Shown: positions 40,601 through 60,815, counted from the first letter of the stretch. The stretch is 64,000 nucleotides of DNA from Orientallactaga sibirica (GCA_036365145.1 JAEOAD010000982.1:7280001-7344000); one strand, 5' to 3'. Translations and numbers: made by a program. Notes: generated by a model not told the origin, from the letters alone.

Positions 40601-43600
40601 TGCACTGTCTCTCCTTGGTCCCCAGCTGTTAGTGAAGCTGCAGTCCCTATGGGGTACCTTACTAGATCCAGCTAATTTAACATGGTTTAAAGTAATTCAC
40701 AGTCATTCAGTCTGAGGTCCAGACTGGTTCATACTTAATTAGAATGGGTTGCCAGGGCCTCTAGCCACTGCAAAAGGAACTCCAGACGTATATGCATCTG
40801 GCTTATGTGGGTATTGGGGAATTGAACCTGGGTCCTTAGGCTTTGCAGGCAAGCGCCTTACTAAGCCATCGCTCCAGCCCCTCATGATACATTTTGAAAA
40901 CCGTATTAGTCCAGTCTGCTCTAATAAAAATATCATAAAATCGAAGTGGTTTATGATCAGAAATTTATTTCTCACAGTTCTGAAGACTTCAAAGTCCAAG
41001 AGCAAGGTACTGGCAGTGTGGTCCCATCTCCTGTTGTCTACTCACATGGTGAAGGGGCATGGTGTCTGTCATGGGATCTCATTTGAAAAGGCTTATTCAC
41101 AGGGTGTGGTGGTACATACCTTTAATCCCAGCACTTGAGTGGCAGAGGTAGGATCACTGAGTGTTTGAGGCCACCCTGAGACCCTACCTCACAAAATCCA
41201 AGAAAAAAAAAAGGGGGCTGGAACGATGGCTTAGTGGTTAAGGTGCTTCCCTGCAAAACCTAAGAACCCATGTTCAACTTGCCAGATGCACAAGTACGCC
41301 CATGCCCACTAGATGGTGCAAGCATCTGGAGTTTGAGTGCTGTGGCTGAGGACCTGGCACACCAATTCTCTCTAAATAAGGGCTTGTTTCAAAGAGCACT
41401 AATGGCCCAAGGCCCCAAACCCTGTAATATCACTGTGGGGGTTAGGAGGGCACAAAACATTTGCTCCATTACAAATATACACCCATACTGAGCACTGGTC
41501 TTTGGCATTGAGGGTAAGAAAAACACAAAGATCCCCAGATGTAAACCCAATGGTTAGAACTCTAAAGAAACAGCCCACCTGCTTTCCCTCTCTCTGTAAC
41601 CTTGCTGTTGGAATTGTCTCCTCCCACCCCAATCTTTAACACATACATGTTTGAGTTGAACCATGGGCAGTCTCAGAATAATGTCTTTTTTTTCTCTCAA
41701 GACTTTGGGAACATCTAGTTCAAAGAGAGAGAGAGTACCAGAATCTTCTACAGCTGACTCTAGAACAGAAAACTCAAGAACTATATCACCTTCAGTCACA
41801 ATTCAAATCTATTGGTAAGTCATTTTCCGCTTGCTCTGATGTGTTTTGTGTGTAAAAGGAGGACAAGATCTTAGAATCTAGGTAGTAATTTTAGCCGTAA
41901 ACAGTCGATGCTATTATCTAGTAATCAAGTACTCTGGAATACTATTTACTAATAAGAAGGGACAGCTGATCTGTGCAACAGAATTGCAAATATGCTAAGT
42001 GAAAGAACTAGATTGGTGGGGGAGTGTGTTTGAAGGAGGTGTTACAAAATACCTTATGTATGTATGAAAATGTCATAATGAGCTCTACTTGTCTATTTAA
42101 CATATGATAATCTTCAAAAAGGTCAGATAAAAATTCTACTCGTATATTATTCTGGAAAAGGCAAAACTATGTGGCCATACACCAGAATGGGTAGAAGGAA
42201 CAGATAACAAAAGGATACAAGGTGATAGAAATGTTTGTACCTTGATTGTGATGGCACACAGCTTTAATTCCAACACTCAGGAGGATTGCTATGAGTTTGA
42301 GGTCAGCCTGGACTACAGTGAAACCCTACCTTGGAAAACAAAAGGATGGTTTGTGGGCTGGAGAGAGAGCTTACTTAAGGCACTTACCTGCAAAGCACCC
42401 AGGTTTGATTCCCCAGTCCCATGTAATTCAGATGCACAGGGAGGCATATGCATCCACAGTTTGCAGTGGCTAGAGGCCCTGGCACATCCATTCTATCTGC
42501 CTCTCTCAAATTAAAAAGGATGGTTTGTGAACTAAAAAAGCTGATATTCATATTCAGCCCCTTAGAAAAGGGCTATAGGTGCCTCTTGGGATGGATAAAC
42601 ATGCTATATATGCATAGACCATATTTTATGCATGTATATATTATTAAATTTACCTTTACCTTCTGACTCCATTCTTCCCAAGTAGTCTTACTTCTATGCT
42701 GCTTGTATGGGTCAGGAATTATTTACTGGAGTGATGAAAAATCTTAATACTGCAAGCCTCTTCCTTTGATTTCCAATGGGGCTACAGAAATCCACTCTAA
42801 AAAAGGCTCTTTAAAGATGGGAATTAGCATCAAAAGAATACTGGTATCAGAGATAAAGTTGATTCTACCCTCTGCAAAGTGAACCAAGAATAAGGGATTT
42901 CATAATATTAAAGTTGCTGAATCATACAAGTTTAATTCATTTCTTTTTTCATATCACATTCTGGATATGTCATTGCATTCACTTGGTTGTTACACATTAC
43001 TACAAAACAGTTCTAATAATTACAGGTATTACACAGAACACAACACCCCCTGATGGGCCAGGAATAGACACCGATCTTATAAACTGGTTGCAAGTACAAG
43101 GAGTGGATGCAAATACAATCAAAAAGGTAAATTTATGACTCAAAAGTTTAGTTTTGTGATACTGTTGAAAAGCTTCTCTCATATATTTAATCTCTTTCAG
43201 ATTGTTGAAGAGGATTATACACTTTCTGATATTCTTAATGACATCACTAAGGAAGACCTAAGATGCCTTAGACTACGGTAAGAGCTTCCAAATAGTTACC
43301 TGTGAACAAAGTAGAAAACAAGGTTCTATGCCTCTCCTTGAATTCCATTTCCTATGTCTTAGAAAGTACATTACTCAGTTCAAAATGGGTTTTTCTAGCT
43401 TTAAGGTGGGAAGAAGGCACTAGGCCCTTTCAATTAGCAGCCATGCACATATCCACACACGAAGAGACCATACTTGTAAGTTAGAGATTACATTTTGAAG
43501 AGCAGATGGCAAATGAAGAATGATAAACACTAAAGCTTTTGCCACAATTGTAACTGTCTTGTTTTACAGTGGTGGTGTCCTCTGTAGACTCTGGCATGCA

Positions 43601-43642
43601 GTCTCCCAGCACAGAAGACAGGCTCAAGAGTCCTCACAGTGA
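3581..43642 (+). CDS. MAP3K15: MAP3K15 (ASK3) spliced coding region, 3' part, 18 exons
   Basis: Joined exons: 3581-3630, 5772-5867, 13950-14037, 15956-16089, 19086-19213, 19979-20109, 20652-20757, 30383-30540, 34516-34699, 35331-35496, 35964-36138, 36839-37024, 37528-37633, 38541-38745, 41702-41814, 43026-43126, 43201-43277 and 43570-43642. They give 2277 nt, an open frame of 758 residues plus TGA. In fragment numbering, residues 1-78 are the end of the PH-like domain, about 88-345 the Ser/Thr kinase, 346-637 linker and regulatory region, about 638-676 a coiled-coil-like segment, and 690-750 a SAM-like domain. Glycine loop GKGSYG is 93-98, the ATP-binding Lys is 115, HRD is 205-207 and DFG is 226-228. 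Adding 566 to the fragment number puts the Lys at 681, the residue known from kinase-dead human ASK3. ASK-family kinases phosphorylate MKK3/4/6/7 in the p38 and JNK pathways. The linker resembles ASK3 rather than ASK1. The N-terminal ~566 residues lie upstream of the window. Confidence 0.95.
3631..4311. other. MAP3K15 intron, unassigned part
   Basis: No further coding match or repeat seen. Confidence 0.4.
4328..4558 (+). repeat. DIP-type SINE with target duplication
   Basis: Flanked by ATAAAAATACAAGATA at 4312-4327 and 4559-4574. It belongs to the GATTTCGTTCACAGCAGC subfamily. Confidence 0.93.
4880..5021 (+). repeat. Old B1-like SINE
   Basis: AGGAGGCTTGGGCAGGAGAA to CCTATCTCAAAA with poly-A. 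It is strongly diverged. Confidence 0.6.
5022..5771. other. MAP3K15 intron, unassigned part
   Basis: AT-rich sequence leading to the exon at 5772; nothing recognised. Confidence 0.4.
5772..5867 (+). CDS. MAP3K15: MAP3K15 exon, PH-like domain
   Basis: Encodes fragment residues 17-48, including [20 protein letters not shown], then a split Arg. The acceptor is CACAG and the donor GTGAGT. This segment belongs to the PH-like fold that ASK kinases carry between the TPR-rich region and the kinase. Confidence 0.93.
6005..6535. other. Unassigned moderately GC-rich block
   Basis: About 530 bp richer in G+C than its flanks, with a C-run at 6232-6246. No splice-flanked frame and no recognised family. 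Confidence 0.35.
6658..6818 (-). repeat. B1 SINE, antisense
   Basis: TTTTTTTTTCTTTTGGTTTT then GGGTTTCACTCTGGTCCAGG through CCACCACACCCGGC. Confidence 0.92.
6869..7080 (+). repeat. DIP-type SINE
   Basis: GCCTGGAGAGATGGCTTAGC to GCAAATAAATAAACATTTTA. Confidence 0.9.
7271..7411 (+). repeat. B1 SINE
   Basis: GAGCTGGGCATGATGGTGCA through CAGAGTGAGTTCCAGG to a poly-A tail; moderately diverged. Confidence 0.85.
7412..7939. other. Unassigned, possible L1 3' UTR remnant
   Basis: AT-rich. About 7560-7760 has the texture of decayed L1 3' UTR but I cannot assign it. Confidence 0.3.
7940..8231 (-). repeat. B4-like composite SINE, antisense
   Basis: A B1-like part (AACAGGGTTTCTCATTGGCC, GTGCTGGGATTTTAGG) is followed by an ID-like part ending GGGCTATCTCCCTAGCCC, the B4 arrangement, preceded by TGTGTG-rich sequence. 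Confidence 0.65.
8232..8463 (+). mobile_element. L1 3' UTR fragment
   Basis: AGGATTCTTTATATATCCTC and TATTTTCTCCCATTCTGAGA match the conserved mammalian L1 3' UTR text. Confidence 0.65.
8464..8710 (+). repeat. B3/B4-like SINE
   Basis: GCTTGTAATCTCAGTGTTGG, CAAGACCCTGTCTCAAAAAC and GAGGAAGACACCTGTCATCA, then a CA-rich tail, as in older rodent B3-type elements. Confidence 0.55.
8740..9175 (+). mobile_element. Probable rodent L1 3' region
   Basis: CATTAGAGTTGTTTACAGAT and TGTCATGCCCATAAGCCATC look like L1-derived non-coding text. The family is not certain. Confidence 0.4.
9194..9345 (+). repeat. B1 SINE
   Basis: CCAGGATGGTGGCACACACC through GAGACCCTACCTCGAAAAAA. Confidence 0.92.
9540..10060 (-). 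mobile_element. L1 ORF2 fragment, antisense
   Basis: TCTTTTGATGCTATTGTAAA, CAACTTTGTTGAATTTGTTC and ACCATGTCATCTCCAAATAC, then TTATTCCTAGTTTGAGTGTT, are the reverse of the well-known L1 ORF2 text, in order and diverged. Confidence 0.75.
10250..10900 (+). mobile_element. L1 3' UTR fragment
   Basis: Ordered matches to the L1 3' UTR: TGAGATTTCAGCCATGCTGT, GTGATGGTTCATTGTGTGAA, GAACATTTGGATCGTTTACA, and CTTTCCAAAGTAGTCTTGTG. Confidence 0.7.
10901..11443. other. Unassigned intronic sequence
   Basis: No coding or repeat match recognised. Confidence 0.35.
11444..11632 (+). repeat. DIP-type SINE
   Basis: GGGCTGGAGAGATGGCCAGA to AAATAAATACATAAAA, diverged. Confidence 0.85.
11655..11810 (-). repeat. 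Degraded DIP-type SINE
   Basis: TGAACTCCAAATGCC, ACTGGGGAATTGAACCCAGG and GAGTCATCTCACCAGTTCC. Confidence 0.75.
11945..12287 (+). mobile_element. URR1-like rodent DNA transposon (tentative)
   Basis: AGGAGAAGGTTTTATTTTCA, TTCCAGCAGGACTGTGCTTT and TTCAAACACATGAGTCTATA, then ATTCAAACCAACACA. The layout matches a very common rodent repeat that I believe is the hAT-Charlie family URR1. Confidence 0.55.
12338..12552 (-). repeat. DIP-type SINE
   Basis: TTTATTTATTTGAGAGACAG, AATGAACTCTAGGCGCATGC and CCATACCCCCAGCCC, with a (GACA)n patch inside the tail. Confidence 0.9.
12585..12722 (+). repeat. Old B1-like SINE
   Basis: ATAATTCCAGCTCTTGTAAG, CAGCCTGGGCTACAGAAGGC and CTATCTTCAAGAAAAC. Confidence 0.65.
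12822..12972 (-). repeat. B1 SINE, antisense
   Basis: Poly-T then GAGGTAGAGTCTCATTCTAG through AGTGCTGGGATTAAAAGTGT. Confidence 0.85.
13223..13378 (+). repeat. B1 SINE
   Basis: GGGCTGGTGCATGCCTATAA through GAGACCCTACCTCGAAAAAA. Confidence 0.9.
13632..13835 (+). repeat. DIP-type SINE
   Basis: GGACTGGAGAGACTGCTCAG to CTTGCAAATTATTTGATTGA; it lies about 115 bp before the exon at 13950. Confidence 0.85.
13950..14037 (+). CDS. MAP3K15: MAP3K15 exon, PH-like domain to kinase linker
   Basis: Encodes [20 protein letters not shown] and then an acidic stretch ending in DGDTLE, fragment residues 49-78. The exon ends in phase 0 at donor GTGAGT. The 8.1-kb intron before it (5868-13949) is crowded with repeats. 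Confidence 0.93.
14514..14712 (-). repeat. DIP-type SINE
   Basis: TTATCTACTTTAGAGAGAAA, TGAACTCCATACACATGCAC and CCATCTCTCCAGCCC. Confidence 0.9.
14713..15305. other. MAP3K15 intron, unassigned part
   Basis: AT-rich; nothing recognised. Confidence 0.4.
15306..15420 (-). repeat. B1-like SINE fragment, antisense
   Basis: GTCTCGCTAGCCCAGGCTGG through ACCACCACACTGGT, an older B1. Confidence 0.75.
15421..15955. other. MAP3K15 intron, unassigned part
   Basis: Sequence up to the first kinase exon. No repeat recognised. Confidence 0.4.
15956..16089 (+). CDS. MAP3K15: MAP3K15 exon, kinase N-lobe (glycine loop and Lys)
   Basis: Fragment residues 79-122 plus a split Arg. It holds the glycine-rich loop [12 protein letters not shown] and the ATP-anchoring Lys in [11 protein letters not shown]. 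Acceptor TTTAG, donor GTAAGT. Confidence 0.97.
16441..16521 (-). repeat. ID SINE, antisense
   Basis: Reverse complement reads GGCTGGAGATGTAGCTCAGT, TAGAGTGCTTGCCTAGCATG, then TTCTATCCCCAGCACTG and poly-A. This is the BC1/ID element. Confidence 0.88.
17035..17180 (+). repeat. MIR SINE fragment
   Basis: AATATGAAAAACAAAGTTGA, TTCCCAAGGACATGCAGAAA and GAGGATCCAGCTCTCTTGAC follow the MIR core order. Confidence 0.6.
17181..18160. other. MAP3K15 intron, unassigned part
   Basis: Nearly 1 kb with no recognised repeat or exon; a C-run lies at 17849-17857. Confidence 0.4.
18316..18754 (+). repeat. DIP-type SINE inserted in MER2-like element
   Basis: GGGCTGGAGAGATGGCTTAG to CTCTCTCAAAATAAAG, flanked by AGAATTCTTACATA at 18302-18315 and AGAATTCTTGCATA at 18755-18768. 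Its 3' end is split by a B1. It carries the longer internal segment with CATGCCCACTAGATGACGCA. Confidence 0.9.
18583..18733 (-). repeat. B1 SINE inserted in the DIP-type SINE
   Basis: Poly-T, GCAAGGTAGGGTCTCACTCT through GCGCCACCACGCCCAGC, flanked by AAAATAAAGATTTTTT at 18567-18582 and 18734-18749, a perfect 16-bp duplication. Confidence 0.95.
18936..19020 (+). repeat. MIR core fragment
   Basis: CCCTTTTCACAGATAGGAAA then GAATAATATGGAAGAAGC, resembling the MIR core just upstream of the exon at 19086. Confidence 0.5.
19086..19213 (+). CDS. MAP3K15: MAP3K15 exon, kinase N-lobe (helix C to hinge)
   Basis: Fragment residues 123-165: helix C ([15 protein letters not shown]), the middle strands, and the hinge IFMEQVPGG with a split Gly at the end. 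Donor GGTAAG. Confidence 0.97.
19214..19978. other. MAP3K15 intron, unassigned
   Basis: No young SINE is present. Only weak ancient-repeat texture is seen at about 19390-19460 (TACTCAGTGACCATCTACTG). Confidence 0.4.
19979..20109 (+). CDS. MAP3K15: MAP3K15 exon, kinase catalytic loop
   Basis: Fragment residues 166-209, running from the hinge serine ([12 protein letters not shown]) through helix E to the catalytic loop VHRDIK. The intron falls between HRDIK and GDN. Acceptor TTTCTAG, donor GTACTA. Confidence 0.97.
20150..20445 (-). repeat. B4-like composite SINE, antisense
   Basis: TG-rich start, a B1-like part (GATCCTCCCGTGTCTGCCTT, CTAGGACTACAGGTGCATAC), then GGGTGCTAGGGATTGAATTT and AGCTATCTCCCCAACCC. 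Confidence 0.7.
20652..20757 (+). CDS. MAP3K15: MAP3K15 exon, DFG and activation loop
   Basis: Fragment residues 210-244: GDN metal-binding turn, DFG at 226-228, and activation loop [16 protein letters not shown]. The second Thr of CTET (242) aligns with the regulatory ASK1 Thr838. The residue two positions on is Ala, where I recall Thr in ASK1. Donor GTAAGC opens a 9.6-kb intron. Confidence 0.96.
20945..21300 (+). mobile_element. URR1-like rodent DNA transposon (tentative)
   Basis: AGTCAGCTTCTTGCTGCTGG, TTGAAGCTTACAGATCCAGA and CCACAGTGACACCTCCTCCA. Same family as 11945, 26540, 33775 and 55110. Confidence 0.55.
21301..22865. other. MAP3K15 intron, unassigned part
   Basis: About 1.5 kb with no recognised element apart from AT-rich (TA)-type repeats near 22240-22285. 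Confidence 0.4.
22866..22925 (-). repeat. Degraded ID-like SINE
   Basis: GGCGCATGCTAGGCAAATGC then TCTACCATTGAACCACATCT, the reverse of an ID head. Confidence 0.55.
22926..22975. repeat. Pyrimidine-rich simple repeat
   Basis: Run of CCT/CTT units. Confidence 0.8.
22985..23410 (+). mobile_element. L1 3' UTR fragment
   Basis: TTACCCATTTGAAATGCACA, CAAGGATCATCCATACTATA and GCTGAATAATATTCCATGGT match the conserved L1 3' UTR in order. Confidence 0.8.
23500..23690 (+). repeat. MIR SINE
   Basis: TTGGCTCAACCACTTGTAAC, CTACACCTCAGGGTTTTCCT and ATTTACCTCCTAAGGTTTTA, then GATTAAATGAGTTAAG: classic MIR order. Confidence 0.75.
23828..24010 (+). repeat. DIP-type SINE
   Basis: GGGCTAGAGAGATGGCTTAG to TCAAATAAATAAATATTTTT. 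It lacks about 25 bp of the head (GTTAAGGC segment). Confidence 0.85.
24024..24092 (+). repeat. B1 3' end fragment
   Basis: CAGCCTTGGCTAGAGCGAGA then CCCTACCTTGAAAAACC and a CAAA-rich tail. Confidence 0.75.
24095..25024. other. Unassigned block, possible unknown repeat
   Basis: Mixed-composition sequence without recognised family or exon. Confidence 0.35.
25025..25182 (+). repeat. B1 SINE
   Basis: GACCAGGCATAGTGGAGCAT through AGAGACTCTGCCTTAAAAC. Confidence 0.9.
25452..25642 (+). repeat. DIP-type SINE with CT/GT tail
   Basis: GGGGCTGGAGAAATTGTTAA, CCAGTACCCACATAAGTCCA and a CT run followed by (GT)n. Confidence 0.85.
25643..26375. other. Unassigned block, possible unknown repeat
   Basis: Mixed-composition, several overlapping short frames, no recognised family. 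Confidence 0.35.
26376..26535 (+). repeat. MIR SINE
   Basis: GTATCTGAACCTCAGTTTTC then TCATGTGTAAAATGGCAATA and GGCAGCATTGTGAAAGTCAG. Confidence 0.75.
26540..26925 (+). mobile_element. URR1-like rodent DNA transposon (tentative)
   Basis: GCAGACAGCTTCAGGTTCGC, TTATTGAAGCTTACAGAGCC and CATATATTCAAACTACCACA. Confidence 0.55.
27342..27415 (-). repeat. ID SINE, antisense
   Basis: GCAGTGCTGGAGATGAAACC, CATGCTAGGCTAGCACAG and AAGCTATACCCTCAGCACC. Confidence 0.75.
27416..28470. other. MAP3K15 intron, unassigned part
   Basis: One kilobase with no recognised repeat or exon. Confidence 0.4.
28474..28708 (+). repeat. Two B1-like SINE copies, second partial
   Basis: The first copy (28474-28628) runs AAGCTGGTATAGTGATTCAC to poly-A. 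The second starts GCCAAGCATGATGCCTCATG and is cut off by 28708. Confidence 0.8.
28709..29745. other. Unassigned, with possible L2 remnant
   Basis: GACAAAGTCCAAAACCAGAG and TGTGCCTTTGCCACTCTTCT at 29155-29235 resemble L2 3' end text. The match is weak. Confidence 0.35.
29748..29954 (-). repeat. DIP-type SINE
   Basis: TTATTTATTTAAGAGAGAGA, TGAACTCCAGATACATGTGC and CCATCTCTCCAGCCC. Confidence 0.9.
30383..30540 (+). CDS. MAP3K15: MAP3K15 exon, APE motif and kinase C-lobe
   Basis: Fragment residues 245-297. It starts [19 protein letters not shown], giving the APE motif and P+1 loop, and continues through [15 protein letters not shown] to GEPQAAMFK. Acceptor CATAG, donor GTAAAA. Confidence 0.97.
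30541..31550. other. MAP3K15 intron, unassigned part
   Basis: No clear repeat; the frames seen here are chance read-through beyond the exon. Confidence 0.4.
31555..31800 (+). mobile_element. MaLR/MLT1-like LTR fragment
   Basis: GATCTCCAGAACTGTGTGAG, ATCCATTTCTGTTGTGTGAG and GTATTTTGTTATGGCAGTCC resemble the 3' end of an old mammalian MaLR-type LTR. It is a non-coding relic. Confidence 0.5.
31812..31915 (+). repeat. Old B1-like SINE
   Basis: GTGCCTGGTGTATGCCTGTA through CAGCCTGGGCTATCTGAGAC and CCTGTCTCAA. Confidence 0.65.
32185..32480 (+). repeat. B3/B4-like composite SINE
   Basis: GGCTGGGGAGATGGCTCAGG head, GATCCCCAGCACTTGG, a B1-like middle and AGTGAGAGAGACTGTCTCAA, then TCCTGTGGCCTTCACATTTA. 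Confidence 0.65.
32536..32698 (-). repeat. B1 SINE with target duplication
   Basis: Poly-T through GCGCCACCACGCCCGGCT, flanked by CAGAACCATAACTCTT at 32520-32535 and 32699-32714. Confidence 0.95.
32960..33300 (+). mobile_element. Probable L1-derived fragment
   Basis: GGGCCCTCCTCAGTGGGGTT recurs in similar form at 39540 (GGACCCTCCTCAGTGGAGTT), showing a dispersed family; L1 3' UTR is my guess. Confidence 0.45.
33301..33774. other. Unassigned GC-richer block
   Basis: Lies between an L1-like fragment and a URR1-like element; no coding or repeat match. Confidence 0.35.
33775..34100 (+). mobile_element. URR1-like rodent DNA transposon (tentative)
   Basis: AGCTCCACATTGCTGCACGG, CACCTGAGTCCACGGGGCCA and GCATTCAAACTCCCACAAC. 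Confidence 0.55.
34101..34515. other. MAP3K15 intron, unassigned part
   Basis: Single-copy-looking sequence before the exon at 34516. Confidence 0.4.
34516..34699 (+). CDS. MAP3K15: MAP3K15 exon, end of kinase domain
   Basis: Fragment residues 298-358: [20 protein letters not shown], the subdomain XI segment [16 protein letters not shown], then a basic tail (KGKKNR) leaving the kinase. Donor GTGAGG. Confidence 0.96.
34700..35330. other. MAP3K15 intron, no repeat recognised
   Basis: Short, SINE-free intron between kinase end and linker exons. Confidence 0.45.
35331..35496 (+). CDS. MAP3K15: MAP3K15 exon, serine-rich linker
   Basis: Fragment residues 359-413, a low-complexity linker after the kinase. 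The [20 protein letters not shown] patch is typical of ASK3 and matches the human linker in register. Acceptor CCTCCAG, donor GTACTG. Confidence 0.93.
35640..35812. repeat. Long pyrimidine-rich tract
   Basis: About 170 bp composed mostly of C and T on the plus strand, inside the short intron before the exon at 35964. Confidence 0.8.
35964..36138 (+). CDS. MAP3K15: MAP3K15 exon, post-kinase helical region
   Basis: Fragment residues 414-472. It includes [20 protein letters not shown] and [20 protein letters not shown], conserved ASK-family helical sequence. A 170-bp pyrimidine-rich tract lies about 150 bp upstream in the intron. Donor GTACAT. Confidence 0.95.
36139..36838. other. MAP3K15 intron, no repeat recognised
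   Basis: SINE-free apart from a C-run at 36787-36798 that lies about 40 bp before the acceptor. Confidence 0.4.
36839..37024 (+). CDS. MAP3K15: MAP3K15 exon, C-terminal regulatory region
   Basis: Fragment residues 473-534, phase 0 at both ends. It includes [20 protein letters not shown] and [14 protein letters not shown], strongly conserved in ASK kinases. Acceptor TTTTTAG, donor GTAAGT. Confidence 0.96.
37025..37527. other. MAP3K15 intron, no repeat recognised
   Basis: Nothing recognised besides splice signals. Confidence 0.4.
37528..37633 (+). CDS. MAP3K15: MAP3K15 exon, C-terminal regulatory region
   Basis: Fragment residues 535-569: [20 protein letters not shown] then [15 protein letters not shown]. 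Acceptor TTTCAG, donor GTAAGT. Confidence 0.96.
38025..38090 (-). repeat. Degraded ID-like SINE
   Basis: GGGCCTTGTGCATGCTAAGC then GAGTTATATCCTCAGCCC. Confidence 0.55.
38541..38745 (+). CDS. MAP3K15: MAP3K15 exon, variable acidic linker
   Basis: Fragment residues 570-637. An acidic, Gly/Ser-rich stretch ([17 protein letters not shown], later [12 protein letters not shown]) is followed by the conserved [13 protein letters not shown]. It appears longer than the human linker as I remember it. Acceptor CATAG, donor GTGAGG. Confidence 0.9.
38746..39440. other. MAP3K15 intron, unassigned part
   Basis: A weak MIR-like patch lies at 39180-39245 (CATCTATTTGTGAAATGAGG). Confidence 0.35.
39441..39620 (+). 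mobile_element. Probable L1-derived fragment
   Basis: Shares CCCTCCTCAGTGG and the following GCAGGTATTCC-like text with 32960-33300. Confidence 0.4.
39625..39796 (-). repeat. DIP-type SINE, tail-truncated
   Basis: GCGAGCAGAGAGAGTACACC to CCATCTTTCCAGCCC. Confidence 0.85.
39797..40740. other. MAP3K15 intron, unassigned part
   Basis: Nothing recognised over about 940 bp. Confidence 0.4.
40742..40880 (-). repeat. DIP-type SINE, 3'-truncated
   Basis: GGGTTGCCAGGGCCTCTAGC to CCATCGCTCCAGCCC. Confidence 0.87.
40895..41095 (+). mobile_element. Ancient mammalian repeat, family uncertain
   Basis: GAAATTTATTTCTCACAGTT, CTGAAGACTTCAAAGTCCAA and ACTCACATGGTGAAGGGGCA are phrases typical of an old interspersed repeat. 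Confidence 0.5.
41096..41208 (+). repeat. B1 SINE, shortened
   Basis: CAGGGTGTGGTGGTACATAC through GAGACCCTACCTCACAAAAT. Confidence 0.85.
41214..41385 (+). repeat. DIP-type SINE
   Basis: GGGGCTGGAACGATGGCTTA; carries the CATGCCCACTAGATGGTGCA segment seen also at 18316. Confidence 0.87.
41702..41814 (+). CDS. MAP3K15: MAP3K15 exon, coiled-coil segment
   Basis: Fragment residues 638-675, including [20 protein letters not shown], a heptad-like helical segment matching the human [14 protein letters not shown] region. Six AG units at 41724-41735 lie inside the coding sequence. Donor GTAAGT. Confidence 0.93.
41815..42240. other. MAP3K15 intron, unassigned part
   Basis: Nothing recognised. Confidence 0.4.
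42241..42349 (+). repeat. B1 SINE, shortened
   Basis: TTGTGATGGCACACAGCTTT through GTGAAACCCTACCTTGGAAA. Confidence 0.85.
42352..42522 (+). repeat. DIP-type SINE
   Basis: TGGGCTGGAGAGAGAGCTTA to CTGCCTCTCTCAAATTAAAA, directly following the B1. Confidence 0.87.
42523..43025. other. MAP3K15 intron, unassigned part
   Basis: AT-rich, ending in the acceptor at 43025. Confidence 0.4.
43026..43126 (+). CDS. MAP3K15: MAP3K15 exon, start of SAM-like domain
   Basis: Fragment residues 676-709: [20 protein letters not shown] then [14 protein letters not shown]. The WLQVQG motif opens the C-terminal SAM-like domain reported for ASK kinases. Acceptor TTACAG, donor GTAAAT. Confidence 0.93.
43201..43277 (+). 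CDS. MAP3K15: MAP3K15 exon, SAM-like domain
   Basis: Fragment residues 710-734: [20 protein letters not shown] then RCLRL. The intron before it is only 74 bp (43127-43200), close to the lower limit for mammals. Donor GTAAGA. Confidence 0.95.
43570..43642 (+). CDS. MAP3K15: MAP3K15 terminal coding exon with stop
   Basis: Fragment residues 735-758 and TGA at 43640-43642. It reads [20 protein letters not shown] then ESSQ and stop. The first 15 residues match human ASK3. The last few differ and the tail looks several residues shorter than the human one as I remember it. Confidence 0.93.
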
Positions 43643-43970
43643 CAGAAGATTAGATCTAATCTGTCAACTAGGCAAATCTGCTGGATGTGGTTAAAGCTTC
43701 TGTTCATACCCCCCCCCCCAAATTCTGAGTTTGCACATAAAGACCCTCCTTGCTATCCATAAACATGACTAAAGATGTACAAAATTGTACGGTATGTGAG
43801 CTGTGACTGTTGTGATATTGCAGCATATTAGAAATTAATATTTCAGTAAAGTCAGTATACCTTAATGTCACTCACTGGAAAGGTAAAAAGCAATGGATAT
43901 TGAAAGTAAGGCTGGGGAGTCACTGTTTAGTGTATGTAGTATAATAAATTTGATAAAAATGTAACTTGTA
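43643..43970 (+). other. MAP3K15: MAP3K15 3' UTR (predicted)
   Basis: Sequence after the stop with an AATAAA hexamer at 43943-43948 followed by GT-rich DNA, so the 3' UTR would be roughly 320 nt. The end point is inferred. A longer transcript could run into the PDHA1 3' end. Confidence 0.5.
43943..43948 (+). promoter_or_regulatory. MAP3K15: Polyadenylation signal AATAAA, MAP3K15
   Basis: Canonical hexamer 300 nt after the MAP3K15 stop, with TGTATGTTGAAATGT-type GT-rich sequence 20-30 nt on. Confidence 0.55.
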
Positions 43971-44071
43971 TGTTGAAATGTATAAATGGAAAAAACTAAA
44001 TTATTTTGCCTCTGACATGACTGAAGTAGTCTTTCTTTAAAACGGAACAATTATTTCATTTCGCTCCTTCC

Positions 44072-44397
44072 TTTAATAGTCTCTTGTGGAGAAACAATCA
44101 GTGTGAAAAGGCTTCAGCTTCCACAAGGACAGGTAAGGTTGTCCTTTTGAGTAGCTATAGAAACAACTGTTAAATACAGTGAAGGAAGGCGGAACTCTGT
44201 CTTACTTAGACATAGACAAATCCGATACTCATTTACATGAAATAATATATCAATGTTGAAATGTACAAACTGCATGCAATTACTGTCCCTTAATTTACAT
44301 ATTAGTCTTAATGAAACTTTCCAAGACTTGCCTGGACAGTACCTGTCTCTAAAATTGAAAGCACAAAGAGTTCTTTACAGTTGCAACGAACATCCCA
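44072..44397 (-). other. PDHA1: PDHA1 3' UTR (predicted)
   Basis: Minus-strand sequence after the PDHA1 stop. No AATAAA is seen on the minus strand between the two genes. The variant ATTAAA at 44077-44072 is the nearest candidate signal and would give a 3' UTR of about 320 nt. The real end may be further left. Confidence 0.4.
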
Positions 44398-60662
<16,265 letters not shown>

Positions 60663-60786
60663 GGGACGCGAGCACCGGCGGTGGCAGCGGCTCGCGAAGA
60701 CTCCAAAGAAACGGTTCGCGCGTCCCCAAGTCTCCTTCAGGCGCCCTGAGCCCACACCACGCCTTAAACGCAGGACGGAGTCGGAA

Positions 60787-60794
60787 TGACGTCA
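60787..60794. promoter_or_regulatory. CRE palindrome TGACGTCA
   Basis: Perfect 8-bp CREB/ATF consensus 125 bp upstream of the PDHA1 start codon, inside the CpG island. Occupancy is inferred. Confidence 0.6.
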
Positions 60795-60815
60795 CGCTCC
60801 GCGCCAGCCTGTAAA

